A stretch of DNA of 40,434 nt from Lachnospiraceae bacterium. GTDB lineage: Bacteria > Bacillota > Clostridia > Lachnospirales > Lachnospiraceae. The position numbers and the translations under genes are program-made. Shown one piece after another: positions 15,779-23,486 of this stretch. Under the pieces are notes generated by a model. It was given only the letters and a program-made list of their open reading frames with translations. It was not told the DNA's origin and searched no databases. The stretch covers positions 1 to 40,434 of the forward strand of contig SVEF01000022.1 in the NCBI GenBank assembly GCA_015057585.1. Direction: 5' to 3'. The stretch's first letter is position 1. Each line of letters starts with the position of its first letter.

Positions 15779-17341
15779 ATGGAAGTCAGAACAATCATAA
15801 CGGCAGTACTGTTTTTGCCGGCCTTTTTCTATGTCATGCGGTATAATCTGCATATGTTCCAGTTAAACGGCTACAAAAACGGAGAACATCTGCATTGGAT
15901 AAAGAAAAACATCAGAAAGCAGAGTGTACTCGGCGTAGGACTTTTGGTTGGTATTTTGCGCCTTGGGCTTTGGAATCTTGTGACAGATATTTTGGGATAT
16001 CTCGCGTTGTTATTGCTGCTTGTGGTATACCGGGCGCTGAAAAAGACCAACGTGAAAAAGAAACTGGTGTATACCGCCAGAGTAAAGCGCCTTGTGGCTA
16101 CGGACCTCATAGTGAATGCAGCAGTGCTTGCGCTAGGCTATTGCTTTTTCGGGTTGCCGGTACTTTCCGGAATGATGCTTGTACTGGTTGTACTGCAGGG
16201 GATTTTACTTCCGGCAGTGAATCTGTGCAACCGTCCGGTGGAGCAGGCAATCAACCGGTATTATATCAATGATGCAAAACGGAAGTTAAAAGAGGTTCCA
16301 GGGTTAAAGATTATCGGCGTGACCGGAAGTTACGGAAAGACGAGTGTGAAGTTTTATCTGCAGACATTGTTGCAGGAAAAATACAACGTGCTTGTGACCC
16401 CGGAAAGCTATAATACACCGATGGGAGTGGTACGTACCATCCGCGGGTCCCTGCGTCCTGCCCATGAGTTTTTTATTTGTGAAATGGGTGCCAGGCATGT
16501 AGGGGATATCAAAGAAATTTGTGACATTGTGCATCCGGCGCACGGAATCATTACTTCGGTGGGACCGCAGCATCTGGAAACCTTTTTCAGCATGGAAAAT
16601 ATTCAGAATACGAAGTTTGAACTGGCAGATGCCCTGCCGGAGGACGGACTTTTGTTTTTAAACGGCGATAATTCCTATATACAGGAAAAGGCGGGTTCGT
16701 ATGGAAATAAAGTATGGTACCGGTCTTCGTCTTCGGGAGAAGGATACTCGGTAAAAAATGTTTCTCTGTCCCAGATGGGAACGGAGTTTACCGTAGTGGC
16801 GCCATCCGGTGAGGAAGAAGTATTCCGGATGAGTTTAATCGGAGAGCACAATATTATCAATGTGGTAGGTGCCATTGCAGTGGCGAATACCATGGGAATG
16901 ACATTGAAAGAACTTCGGGTGCCGGTACGTCGGATTAAGCCGGTAGAGCACCGGATGCAGATGATAGAGCGCGGAGACGTTACCATTATCGATGATGCGT
17001 ATAATTCCAATCCGGTTGGTTCTAAGGCGGCAGTGGAGACACTGGCGATGTTTGACGGGATCCGTATCCTGATTACACCGGGCATGGTGGAACTGGGCGA
17101 AAAAGAAGAGGAATATAATTACAAATTCGGAACCTATGCGGCGGATTGCTGCGATTACATTCTTTTGATTGGTAAGAGGCATACTGCTCCGATTGCGGAA
17201 GGAATTTTCAGCAAAGGATTTCCGCAGGAAAGATGTCAGGTATTTGAACGTCTGGAGGAGGCACTTTCCTTTGCTTATGCCATTCAGGGGCAGGGGCATA
17301 AATATATTTTATTAGAAAATGATTTGACAGATAATTATTGA
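15779..17341 (+). CDS. MurF-like Mur ligase with N-terminal membrane domain
   Basis: A 520-aa protein. Hydrophobic segments at about 4-20, 50-66, 70-86, 106-124 and 127-148 form a membrane domain, and a Mur ligase follows with the ATP loop GVTGSYGKTS (180-189), a central-domain NTPMGVVRTIRG segment and the MurF-like DDAYNSNPVGSKAAVE motif. MurF adds D-Ala-D-Ala to UDP-MurNAc-tripeptide. Position directly before ddl supports D-Ala-D-Ala as the substrate. Standard MurF is a soluble cytosolic enzyme of about 450 residues with a MurF-specific N domain, so the membrane domain here is unusual. It may act on lipid-linked precursors; that is inference. Confidence 0.85.
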   Translation: MEVRTIITAVLFLPAFFYVMRYNLHMFQLNGYKNGEHLHWIKKNIRKQSVLGVGLLVGILRLGLWNLVTDILGYLALLLLLVVYRALKKTNVKKKLVYTARVKRLVATDLIVNAAVLALGYCFFGLPVLSGMMLVLVVLQGILLPAVNLCNRPVEQAINRYYINDAKRKLKEVPGLKIIGVTGSYGKTSVKFYLQTLLQEKYNVLVTPESYNTPMGVVRTIRGSLRPAHEFFICEMGARHVGDIKEICDIVHPAHGIITSVGPQHLETFFSMENIQNTKFELADALPEDGLLFLNGDNSYIQEKAGSYGNKVWYRSSSSGEGYSVKNVSLSQMGTEFTVVAPSGEEEVFRMSLIGEHNIINVVGAIAVANTMGMTLKELRVPVRRIKPVEHRMQMIERGDVTIIDDAYNSNPVGSKAAVETLAMFDGIRILITPGMVELGEKEEEYNYKFGTYAADCCDYILLIGKRHTAPIAEGIFSKGFPQERCQVFERLEEALSFAYAIQGQGHKYILLENDLTDNY

Positions 17342-17356
17342 GAGGAGTAATGAAAA

Positions 17357-18538
17357 ATGAAGACAAGAGTAGCAATGCTGTTTGGAGGAAGAAGCGTAGA
17401 GCATGAGGTTTCTGTGATTTCCGGAATACAGGCATTTATGAATATGGATACGGAAAAGTACGAGGTAATTCCGGTGTATATGACAAAGGACAATGCGATG
17501 TACATAGGGGATGCTGTCGGCAGGATGGAATCGTATAAAAACATCGGGGAACTGGTAAAGAAATCGCAGAGAGTGATTTTTGTCAACGAAGGGGAAGAGG
17601 TCATGCTGATGCCTTACCCGGCAAAGCGGTTCGGAAAGACAAAGGGAATCGGTGTTGACGTGGTATTTCCGGTTGTTCACGGAACCAACGTGGAAGACGG
17701 TGCCCTGCAGGGCTACTTAAAGACGCTTGGTGTACCGTTTGTCGGTTGTGATGTAACGGCATCCGCGCTTGGTATGGATAAATATCTGACGAAGGTAGTA
17801 TTAAAGGAGAGCGGCATTCCGGTACTTCCTGCTAAGGTGTACACGCTTTCCGATTATGCGGAGCTGGAGGAATTGCTTTCAGACGTGGAAAACGTTTTTG
17901 GTTATCCGGTCATTATCAAGCCGGTCAATTTAGGCTCCAGTGTCGGTATCAGCGTGGCAAAAAACCGCGTGGAACTGACCAAATCCGTGGACGATGCCTT
18001 CTGTTATGCAACGAAGGTGCTCGTAGAGCATGCAATCACAGAACTTCGCGAAATTAACTGTTCTGTACTGGGAGATGAGAACGAGGCAAGTGCGTCGGAA
18101 TGTGAAGAACCGTTACATACAAAGGACATTTTGAGTTACGAAGATAAATATGTCAGCAATGCAAAGAGCAGCGGAACGAAGGGGATGGCGAGTGTTTCCA
18201 GAAAGATTCCGGCAGAACTTAGCGCAGAGCAGAGAGAAGAAGTAAGACAGATGGCAGTAAAGGCATTTCAGAGCCTTGGCTGTAACGGTGTTGCCCGGAT
18301 TGACTTTATGATTGATGAAGCAACCGGAGCGCTTTACTTCAATGAGATTAACACGATTCCGGGTTCCTTATCCTTCTATCTTTGGGAGCCGATCGGTGTT
18401 CCGTACAAAGAACTTTTGGACCGCATGATACAGCTTGCGGTAAAGAGAGCGCGTACGGAAAAGAATCTTACGTTTACGTTTGATACGAATATTTTGAACC
18501 AGTCCTCGTTTTCAGGAGCAAAGGGAGTGAAGCGATGA
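17357..18538 (+). CDS. ddl: D-alanine--D-alanine ligase
   Basis: A 393-aa ATP-grasp ligase, somewhat longer than the typical 305-365. Motifs are FGGRSVEHEVSVISG (9-23), FPVVHGTNVEDGALQG, IIKPVNLGSSVGIS and the C-terminal NEINTIPGSLSFYLW. The omega-loop reads LSYEDKY, with Tyr rather than the residues of VanA-type depsipeptide ligases, so D-Ala-D-Ala and not D-Ala-D-Lac is expected. It lies 15 bases after the MurF-like gene and overlaps murI by 4 bases (ATGA). Confidence 0.95.
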   Translation: MKTRVAMLFGGRSVEHEVSVISGIQAFMNMDTEKYEVIPVYMTKDNAMYIGDAVGRMESYKNIGELVKKSQRVIFVNEGEEVMLMPYPAKRFGKTKGIGVDVVFPVVHGTNVEDGALQGYLKTLGVPFVGCDVTASALGMDKYLTKVVLKESGIPVLPAKVYTLSDYAELEELLSDVENVFGYPVIIKPVNLGSSVGISVAKNRVELTKSVDDAFCYATKVLVEHAITELREINCSVLGDENEASASECEEPLHTKDILSYEDKYVSNAKSSGTKGMASVSRKIPAELSAEQREEVRQMAVKAFQSLGCNGVARIDFMIDEATGALYFNEINTIPGSLSFYLWEPIGVPYKELLDRMIQLAVKRARTEKNLTFTFDTNILNQSSFSGAKGVKR

Positions 18539-19353
18539 ACGGGATGAAACAACATGCTCCGATTGGCGTGTTTGACTCCGGTGTCGGAGGTCTGACTGTT
18601 GCAAAAGAAATTATGAGAGCCTTACCGGGGGAAACGATTGTTTATTACGGCGATACGGCCAGAGTGCCGTATGGAACGAAATCCCCGGAGACGGTGACGG
18701 CATATTCGAGACAGATTGCAAAGTTTTTGATGAGCCAGCAGGTAAAGGCTATGGTTGTGGCCTGTAATACCATCAGTGCTTTGGCTTTAGAGACAATTGA
18801 AAAGGAATTTGATGTGCCGTTTATCGGTGTGGTAAAACCGGGTGCCAGAACGGCTGCAGGGGCAACACGGAATAAGAAAATTGGTGTGATTGCGACGGAG
18901 GGTACGATTTCCAGCGGAATGTACGAATCGTTTTTAAAATCTCTGAATCCGGAGGTGAAAGTGTACGGAAAGGCGTGTCCTTTGTTTGTGGCACTTGCGG
19001 AAGAAGGGTGGTTACAGGATCCGATTACAAAGCAGGTGGCTGAGCGGTATTTAGTGGAATTGAAAGAAAAAGAAATCGATACGTTAGTACTGGGCTGTAC
19101 GCATTATCCGTTGCTTCGCAAGGTCATCGGCGAAGTGATGGGAGAGAAGGTTACACTTGTAAATCCGGCGTATGAAACGGCGCAGGAGTTGCGATATGTA
19201 TTAGAGGATAATCATATTTTAAATGACAGCAAAGAAGCAGCGGCGCATAAGTTCTATGTCAGCGACGGGGCAGAAAAATTCCGCCGTATTGCCAACATGA
19301 TTTTACCGTGCGAAATCGAAGTCGAAGATGTGGCGATAAAAAGTTTTGAGTAA
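18535..19353 (+). CDS. murI: Glutamate racemase
   Basis: A 272-aa racemase supplying D-glutamate for peptidoglycan. It has the N-terminal GVFDSGVGGLTV (11-22), YYGDTARVPYG, and the two catalytic cysteines C77 (VACNTISA) and C188 (LGCTHYPLL). The ATGA overlap with ddl indicates translational coupling, so the operon makes both D-Glu and D-Ala-D-Ala steps of the stem peptide. Confidence 0.96.
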   Translation: MNGMKQHAPIGVFDSGVGGLTVAKEIMRALPGETIVYYGDTARVPYGTKSPETVTAYSRQIAKFLMSQQVKAMVVACNTISALALETIEKEFDVPFIGVVKPGARTAAGATRNKKIGVIATEGTISSGMYESFLKSLNPEVKVYGKACPLFVALAEEGWLQDPITKQVAERYLVELKEKEIDTLVLGCTHYPLLRKVIGEVMGEKVTLVNPAYETAQELRYVLEDNHILNDSKEAAAHKFYVSDGAEKFRRIANMILPCEIEVEDVAIKSFE

Positions 19354-19374
19354 TATGGTGACGGAGAGAATTTT

Positions 19375-19797
19375 ATGAAAAAGAATGTAGTGATTACGGT
19401 GCGCGGACTTCAGCCGGAGGTCGATGCAGACGAACCGATAGAGGTCATCAGCGCCGGAACTTATATGAGGAAAGAGAACACCCATTATTTGTCCTACGAA
19501 GAAGCGGATGAGAGTGGGAACATCACAAACAACCGGATTAAAATCACAGACAAGTCGGTTGAAATGGTGAAAAAGGGAGCGGTTGCCACGCAGATGATTT
19601 TTCTGCTCGGGGAAAAGCAGTATGCCTGCTATGCAACACCATTCGGGGATTTGACTCTTGGCATTACCACGAAAACGATTTCCGTAAAGGAAGACGGGGA
19701 GTCTTTAACGACCAATCTCCGTTACGGCCTTGAAATTAACGGTGAGCATGTTTCTGACTGTCAGCTTGATGTGGAAGTCCATGTATGCGGAGTTTAA
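19375..19797 (+). CDS. DUF1934 beta-barrel protein
   Basis: A 140-aa protein of the DUF1934/YwiB family, small lipocalin-like barrels of unknown role. The pattern includes YLSYEE near 39-44, MIFLLGEKQYACYATPFGDLTLGI, and a C-terminal YGLEINGEHVSDCQLDVEVH. GGAGAG lies upstream, and the gene is 21 bases after murI, so it is the likely last gene of the operon. Its stop codon falls at the left boundary of an inverted duplication that reaches into the convergent gene. Confidence 0.85.
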   Translation: MKKNVVITVRGLQPEVDADEPIEVISAGTYMRKENTHYLSYEEADESGNITNNRIKITDKSVEMVKKGAVATQMIFLLGEKQYACYATPFGDLTLGITTKTISVKEDGESLTTNLRYGLEINGEHVSDCQLDVEVHVCGV

Positions 19798-19858
19798 GCG
19801 TCTTGCAGCTTGGCTGGCGTGAGAAAGTCCTGACAAGTAAGAATTACGTAGGAGTTAG

Positions 19859-19943
19859 AAAAATAACCCCCTATAAGAAATAAAACCTAAGCAGCGATTT
19901 TAACCATGAGCGCGTGGTTTTATTTCTTATAGGGGGTATTTTT
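19859..19943. terminator. Bidirectional terminator with a 28-bp stem
   Basis: Left arm 19859-19887 and right arm 19916-19943 are complementary over about 28 bp with one extra A, around a 28-base loop. A-rich on the left and T-rich on the right, it could end transcription of both the convergent DUF1934 operon and the gene at 19959. It is the core of a larger inverted duplication (19795-20001). Confidence 0.75.
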
Positions 19944-19958
19944 ATAGTCAAACAATTC

Positions 19959-20417
19959 TTACTTGTCTGCCTTCTTCACCTTCGCAGCAAGACGCTTAAA
20001 GAAGCCCTGCTTCTCCGGTTTGGAATCCAGTCCGGTACGAAGACCTTTTACATCAATAATGTAGATGCCGTTCATAACCGCCTTAACTTCCTTTTTCACA
20101 GGAATTAAGTCAAATACCTTAGCGTCGCACATCAGTGTAGCTACCTTTGGTCCGATTTTTGCCTTTACTACCGGCACTTTGGAACCACGTAAGTACTTTG
20201 GTGTCTGGTCGATGACGATTTTCGGAAATCCCGCCTCTTTTAATTTCATCATTTTTTTGTCAATGACGAGAATGGAATAGGTCTGGGCACCGGCCATCAT
20301 ATCAGCCTGCGCGGTTTCGGATTTCTTCTGCATTTTGCTACCAAATATATATAATGCTACCAGTGCAGCAATCACCACTACCAGAACTACGAGTAAAACA
20401 ATCTGCCATGTCTGCAT
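19959..20417 (-). CDS. Single-pass membrane protein, unknown
   Basis: A 152-aa protein with one N-terminal membrane helix (about 5-28), a basic stop-transfer (GSKMQKKSE), and a cytosolic region that is Lys-rich toward the C-terminus (RLAAKVKKADK). I do not recognise the family. The start at 20417 is chosen because AAAGGAGG lies 8 bases upstream; an ATG 6 codons earlier lacks one. The last dozen codons are within the right arm of an inverted duplication. Confidence 0.7.
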   Translation of the reverse strand: MQTWQIVLLVVLVVVIAALVALYIFGSKMQKKSETAQADMMAGAQTYSILVIDKKMMKLKEAGFPKIVIDQTPKYLRGSKVPVVKAKIGPKVATLMCDAKVFDLIPVKKEVKAVMNGIYIIDVKGLRTGLDSKPEKQGFFKRLAAKVKKADK

Positions 20418-20504
20418 AGCAATTCCTCCTTTCATTATTTCAAACTAAACCCTATTGTATCAAAAATGTAAGAAAATGCAAGAACGAAGTTTTGTCTTTA
20501 CCGA

Positions 20505-21278
20505 TTATTCGGCAGACTGCTGTTCAAGTTTCTTATAAAATGGATTTTCCTTCACCAGATGCTCATTTTCATGGAGCATTTCTACAATAACGGAACGGCA
20601 GTAAGCTCCCATAAATTTTCTGTCTTCTGCAGAAAGCGACTTTGGATCAATCGGCTTTCCGTATGCAATCACGGTTGAAACCTTACGAATCCATGGGAAA
20701 GAGTTTTCCAAAAGATCATCGGTTCCCAAAATTGCAACAGGAATAATCTTGCAGCCGGTCTTTTCTGCCATTTTTAACGATCCTTCTTTAAAGGCGAGAG
20801 GTTCGCGTTCGTGAGTACGGGTGCCTTCCGGGGCAATAAACATCGAATAGCCCTGTTTGATGTTTTCGACGCCTTCAAGAATGGTTTTCAAACCTGCCCG
20901 CATATCGTCGCGGTCAAGGAAAAGACAATTGACGAGTCCCATCCACCAGCTGAGGAAAGGAATCTTTTTCATCTCTTTTTTCGATACAAAACCGGTCGGG
21001 TTTGGAAGTGTCATGTAAGCCAGAGGAATATCAAAAAAACTCTTGTGGTTGGAAACAAACAGTACCGGCTGGTCTGTTGGTATATTTTCCAGACCTTTTA
21101 CAATCGGTTTTGTTCCGGTAAAGAACACGACAAAAGCGAATCCGTAACGTACAATTTTTTGTGCAATCGCTGAGGTTGCACGGCGGTGCTTCTTTCGGAA
21201 ACAAAGCAGGATGAGATAAACCGGCAATGTAAGCAGAAAGAACAAAACAAGTGCTAAAATTACAAGAAAGGTTCTCAT
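20505..21278 (-). CDS. plsC: 1-acyl-glycerol-3-phosphate acyltransferase (PlsC-like)
   Basis: A 257-aa membrane acyltransferase that would acylate lysophosphatidic acid in phospholipid synthesis. An N-terminal hydrophobic helix (5-25) precedes the acyltransferase domain with NHKSFFD (H78-x4-D83) and PEGTR (150-154). It overlaps the VanY-like gene by 4 bases (ATGA), so the two are coupled although their roles (lipid, cell wall) differ. Confidence 0.9.
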   Translation of the reverse strand: MRTFLVILALVLFFLLTLPVYLILLCFRKKHRRATSAIAQKIVRYGFAFVVFFTGTKPIVKGLENIPTDQPVLFVSNHKSFFDIPLAYMTLPNPTGFVSKKEMKKIPFLSWWMGLVNCLFLDRDDMRAGLKTILEGVENIKQGYSMFIAPEGTRTHEREPLAFKEGSLKMAEKTGCKIIPVAILGTDDLLENSFPWIRKVSTVIAYGKPIDPKSLSAEDRKFMGAYCRSVIVEMLHENEHLVKENPFYKKLEQQSAE

Positions 21279-22999
21279 TCTTCATTACCTCCTGCTATTT
21301 CGCTGTTTTCCGCACCGGCGGTATCTTCCGGTACCGGTAGCGGATAGGTGTTATGCGGAACCGTATAATAATCCGGTAAGAAGTACGGCAGGTATACGGA
21401 GTAATCGATAACCAGTTTGCCGCTTGCGGAGGTATATGGTTTGTAGAACATAACATTTCCGTTCTCGTCAAAGGTTAATTCTCCATCCGTACGGACCGGA
21501 ACCTGTAAAAGTAGTCCGCCACTCTCGGTAATGAACTCATTACCATTTCCGTCCCGGATGACACCGGTGTATAAAAGATTGCCTTCAGCGTCATGCGCCA
21601 GTGTGCCGTCCTTGTTCCAAAGCGGTTCCAAATAAACCGGTTTTCCGTCATAGTCAAGCCAAAGGTTTCCGTTTGCATCGTAGTAACGCTCTTTAAATAG
21701 GAAAGAACCGTCTTCGTTACGCACATAATTGCCGTTCGGATCCATAACGGCATCGTGATAGAGAATAGTAACACCGTCGGCAGTCAGAATGTTTCCGGCC
21801 TCATCCGTAATCGGTGTCTTTAAAATAGGAAACCAGGTGGTTTCATCGATGAGCACAGTGCCATCTCCCTTGATGTAGACTTCACTGTTCATAGCGGCTG
21901 CATACAGCAGGCCGAATCGCTCGGTAGTCGTGTCAATCAATGGTAAATCAGCCAATTCCTCCAAGGTCTTAGAGGATGGACTGTTGTAATATTCTTCTAA
22001 AGTCAGATTGTTCTTATATAAATAGTAAGCAAGCGGAACACCTACATAGCGGATGTGCCAAGGTTCGTAAGCGTATCCGGTAATATGCTCCTTATCCTTT
22101 GGATAGCGCAGGATAAATCCGAATCGCCATGCATTGTCCTTCAGCCATTTGCCTTCTTTTGTTGTTGCAAAACTATTGATTAAGGAATAGCCGATGGAGG
22201 AACAGGAAACGTCAATGGCAAGCCCGGTCTGGTGTTCGCTGGCTCCCGGCATGGCGGAGTAGAGATTGGTATGTGTAATGCCGCGCGTAAACAGGTTTGT
22301 ACCATAAATTTCATACTGCCTGTCATAGGAACGGTAACCGGAAACACCGTAGATCTTTAATCCTTTTTCTTTTAATGCCGCACGATATAATTTTTCCAGT
22401 GCTTCTGCTGCCACACGCTGTAATTTTCTCTTGTCCAAAGTTTTACTGCTGAAACTAAACGGAATATCCGGCACAACTAAATCGTCCGGGACATAATCGG
22501 CCGATAACGGATAGTCTCTGTTTACAATAAATGTGAGGGTCGTAATATCGGTGTTGACTGCAACCGGAGCTGCAGGAACAGTTGGAACCGGTGTCGGCGT
22601 GTTGGTTGGCGTCGGCGTGTTAGTCGGCGTCGGAGATAAAGTCGGCGTTGGAGACAAAGTTGGTGTCGGTGACAAGGTTGGTGTCGGTGACAAGGTTGGT
22701 GTCGGTGACAAGGTTGGTGTCGGTGATACGGTTGGAGTTGGCGACACGGTCGGTGTATTGGTCGGTGTCGGGCTCAAGGTAGGAGTTGCTGTTGCCGTAG
22801 GGGCGAGAGGCTCCGTTGGGGTAACCGTAAGCGATGGCTGGGACAAAGGAACTGCGTCGGTCGGCGATAACAGGGCTGTCGGACCGGAAGTGGGAGCCTT
22901 TGTCGGCAGGCCGGTTGGGGTAGTATGCGGTGTACATGCGCATAAACTCAACGTTCCGAATAACATAATGAAAGAGTAACAAAGTCCTTTTTTATACAT
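21275..22999 (-). CDS. VanY-like D-alanyl-D-alanine carboxypeptidase lipoprotein
   Basis: A 574-aa predicted lipoprotein. The signal ends at a lipobox around C22 (LCAC), and a Pro/Thr/Ser-rich linker (about 25-145) is made of SPTPTL/NTPTPT repeats. The catalytic M15B domain has SGYRSYDRQYEIY, GASEHQTGLAIDVS (His and Asp ligands) and EPWHIRYVG (His ligand). The last 200 residues carry short Asp/Gly/Asn-rich units such as DPNGNY, DANGNL, DAEGNL, DGNGNE and DENGNV that look like a surface or wall-contact repeat. It would trim D-Ala from stem peptides. GAGGAAT precedes the start. Confidence 0.88.
   Translation of the reverse strand: MYKKGLCYSFIMLFGTLSLCACTPHTTPTGLPTKAPTSGPTALLSPTDAVPLSQPSLTVTPTEPLAPTATATPTLSPTPTNTPTVSPTPTVSPTPTLSPTPTLSPTPTLSPTPTLSPTPTLSPTPTNTPTPTNTPTPVPTVPAAPVAVNTDITTLTFIVNRDYPLSADYVPDDLVVPDIPFSFSSKTLDKRKLQRVAAEALEKLYRAALKEKGLKIYGVSGYRSYDRQYEIYGTNLFTRGITHTNLYSAMPGASEHQTGLAIDVSCSSIGYSLINSFATTKEGKWLKDNAWRFGFILRYPKDKEHITGYAYEPWHIRYVGVPLAYYLYKNNLTLEEYYNSPSSKTLEELADLPLIDTTTERFGLLYAAAMNSEVYIKGDGTVLIDETTWFPILKTPITDEAGNILTADGVTILYHDAVMDPNGNYVRNEDGSFLFKERYYDANGNLWLDYDGKPVYLEPLWNKDGTLAHDAEGNLLYTGVIRDGNGNEFITESGGLLLQVPVRTDGELTFDENGNVMFYKPYTSASGKLVIDYSVYLPYFLPDYYTVPHNTYPLPVPEDTAGAENSEIAGGNEE
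22580..22800. repeat. Tandem low-complexity repeat encoding the Pro/Thr linker
   Basis: Repeated units of about 18 bases (GGTGTCGGTGACAAGGTT on the plus strand) run through the VanY linker. The repeat is near-identical at DNA level over several copies, which suggests recent slippage or homogenisation. Confidence 0.85.
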
Positions 23000-23162
23000 T
23001 CTATTCCTCGATTCTATAACTCATGTAATTTTATTATCTTATGTAGGGTGGCCTTTTTGGGCAAACTTCACCCTTTAGCGTACAATATAGCACAAAAAAC
23101 GGGAATAGACAAATGAAAAACCGAGTTTTTATGAAAAAACATTGCGAAATCGCATTTTCTCG

Positions 23163-23191
23163 TTGACTTTCGTAAATTTTCGTTATAAGAT
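23163..23191 (+). promoter_or_regulatory. Promoter of the ileS T-box leader
   Basis: TTGACT (23163-23168), a 17-bp spacer and TAAGAT (23186-23191), just upstream of the T-box leader. Start would be near 23198. Confidence 0.6.
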
Positions 23192-23204
23192 AGGGGCAAG
23201 AAAA

Positions 23205-23465
23205 ACGTTGATGAAGACAGTATTTGTTCTCTGAAAGGCACAGCGAAGCCGGGACAGTGTGAGCCGGTTCTTAGTAGGAAGCAAAGAAAATCACTTCTGA
23301 GTTGCAGGTCGAACGGATTCCTTAGTAGGCTGAGCCGGTGTCCACCGTTATATGGATAGGGTATAAGTTTTGACAAGAAAATATGTCAGAATCGTACGCG
23401 AATGGGTGGTATAGCGAATAGTAAGGCTCTTCGTCCCGTTTGCAGGGAAGAGGAGCCTAATTTTG
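23205..23465 (+). ncRNA. T-box riboswitch, isoleucine specifier
   Basis: The leader between the promoter and ileS has a GATGAAGACAGTA stem-I start and a specifier region reading AAAATCACTTCTGAG. The ATC codon at 23290-23292 (Ile) is directly before the conserved ACTTCTGAG. The T-box TGGGTGGTATAGCG is at 23403-23416, then a terminator hairpin. Uncharged tRNA-Ile would stabilise the antiterminator and allow ileS transcription. The specifier agrees with the downstream synthetase. Confidence 0.9.
23423..23465 (+). terminator. T-box attenuator terminator
   Basis: AGGCTCTTCGTCCC pairs with GGGAAGAGGAGCCT, followed by AATTTTGTT. It is the terminator of the Ile T-box and mutually exclusive with antiterminator pairing through the T-box at 23403-23416. 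Confidence 0.85.
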
Positions 23466-23486
23466 TTCTATACGGAGGTAAAAAGT

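Noticed and set aside
17357-18538. VanA-type D-Ala-D-Lac ligase
   Set aside because: The omega-loop has Tyr (SYEDKY) as in D-Ala-D-Ala ligases, and no vanH or vanX-like gene is present. The VanY-like gene is in a different operon.
22580-22800. Regular short repeats considered as a CRISPR array
   Set aside because: They are in frame in a lipoprotein linker, have no unique spacers and no cas genes are near.
22533-22979. 148-aa plus-strand ORF rich in GVGDKVGVG
   Set aside because: It is the antisense of the VanY Pro/Thr linker; its regularity comes from the DNA repeat.
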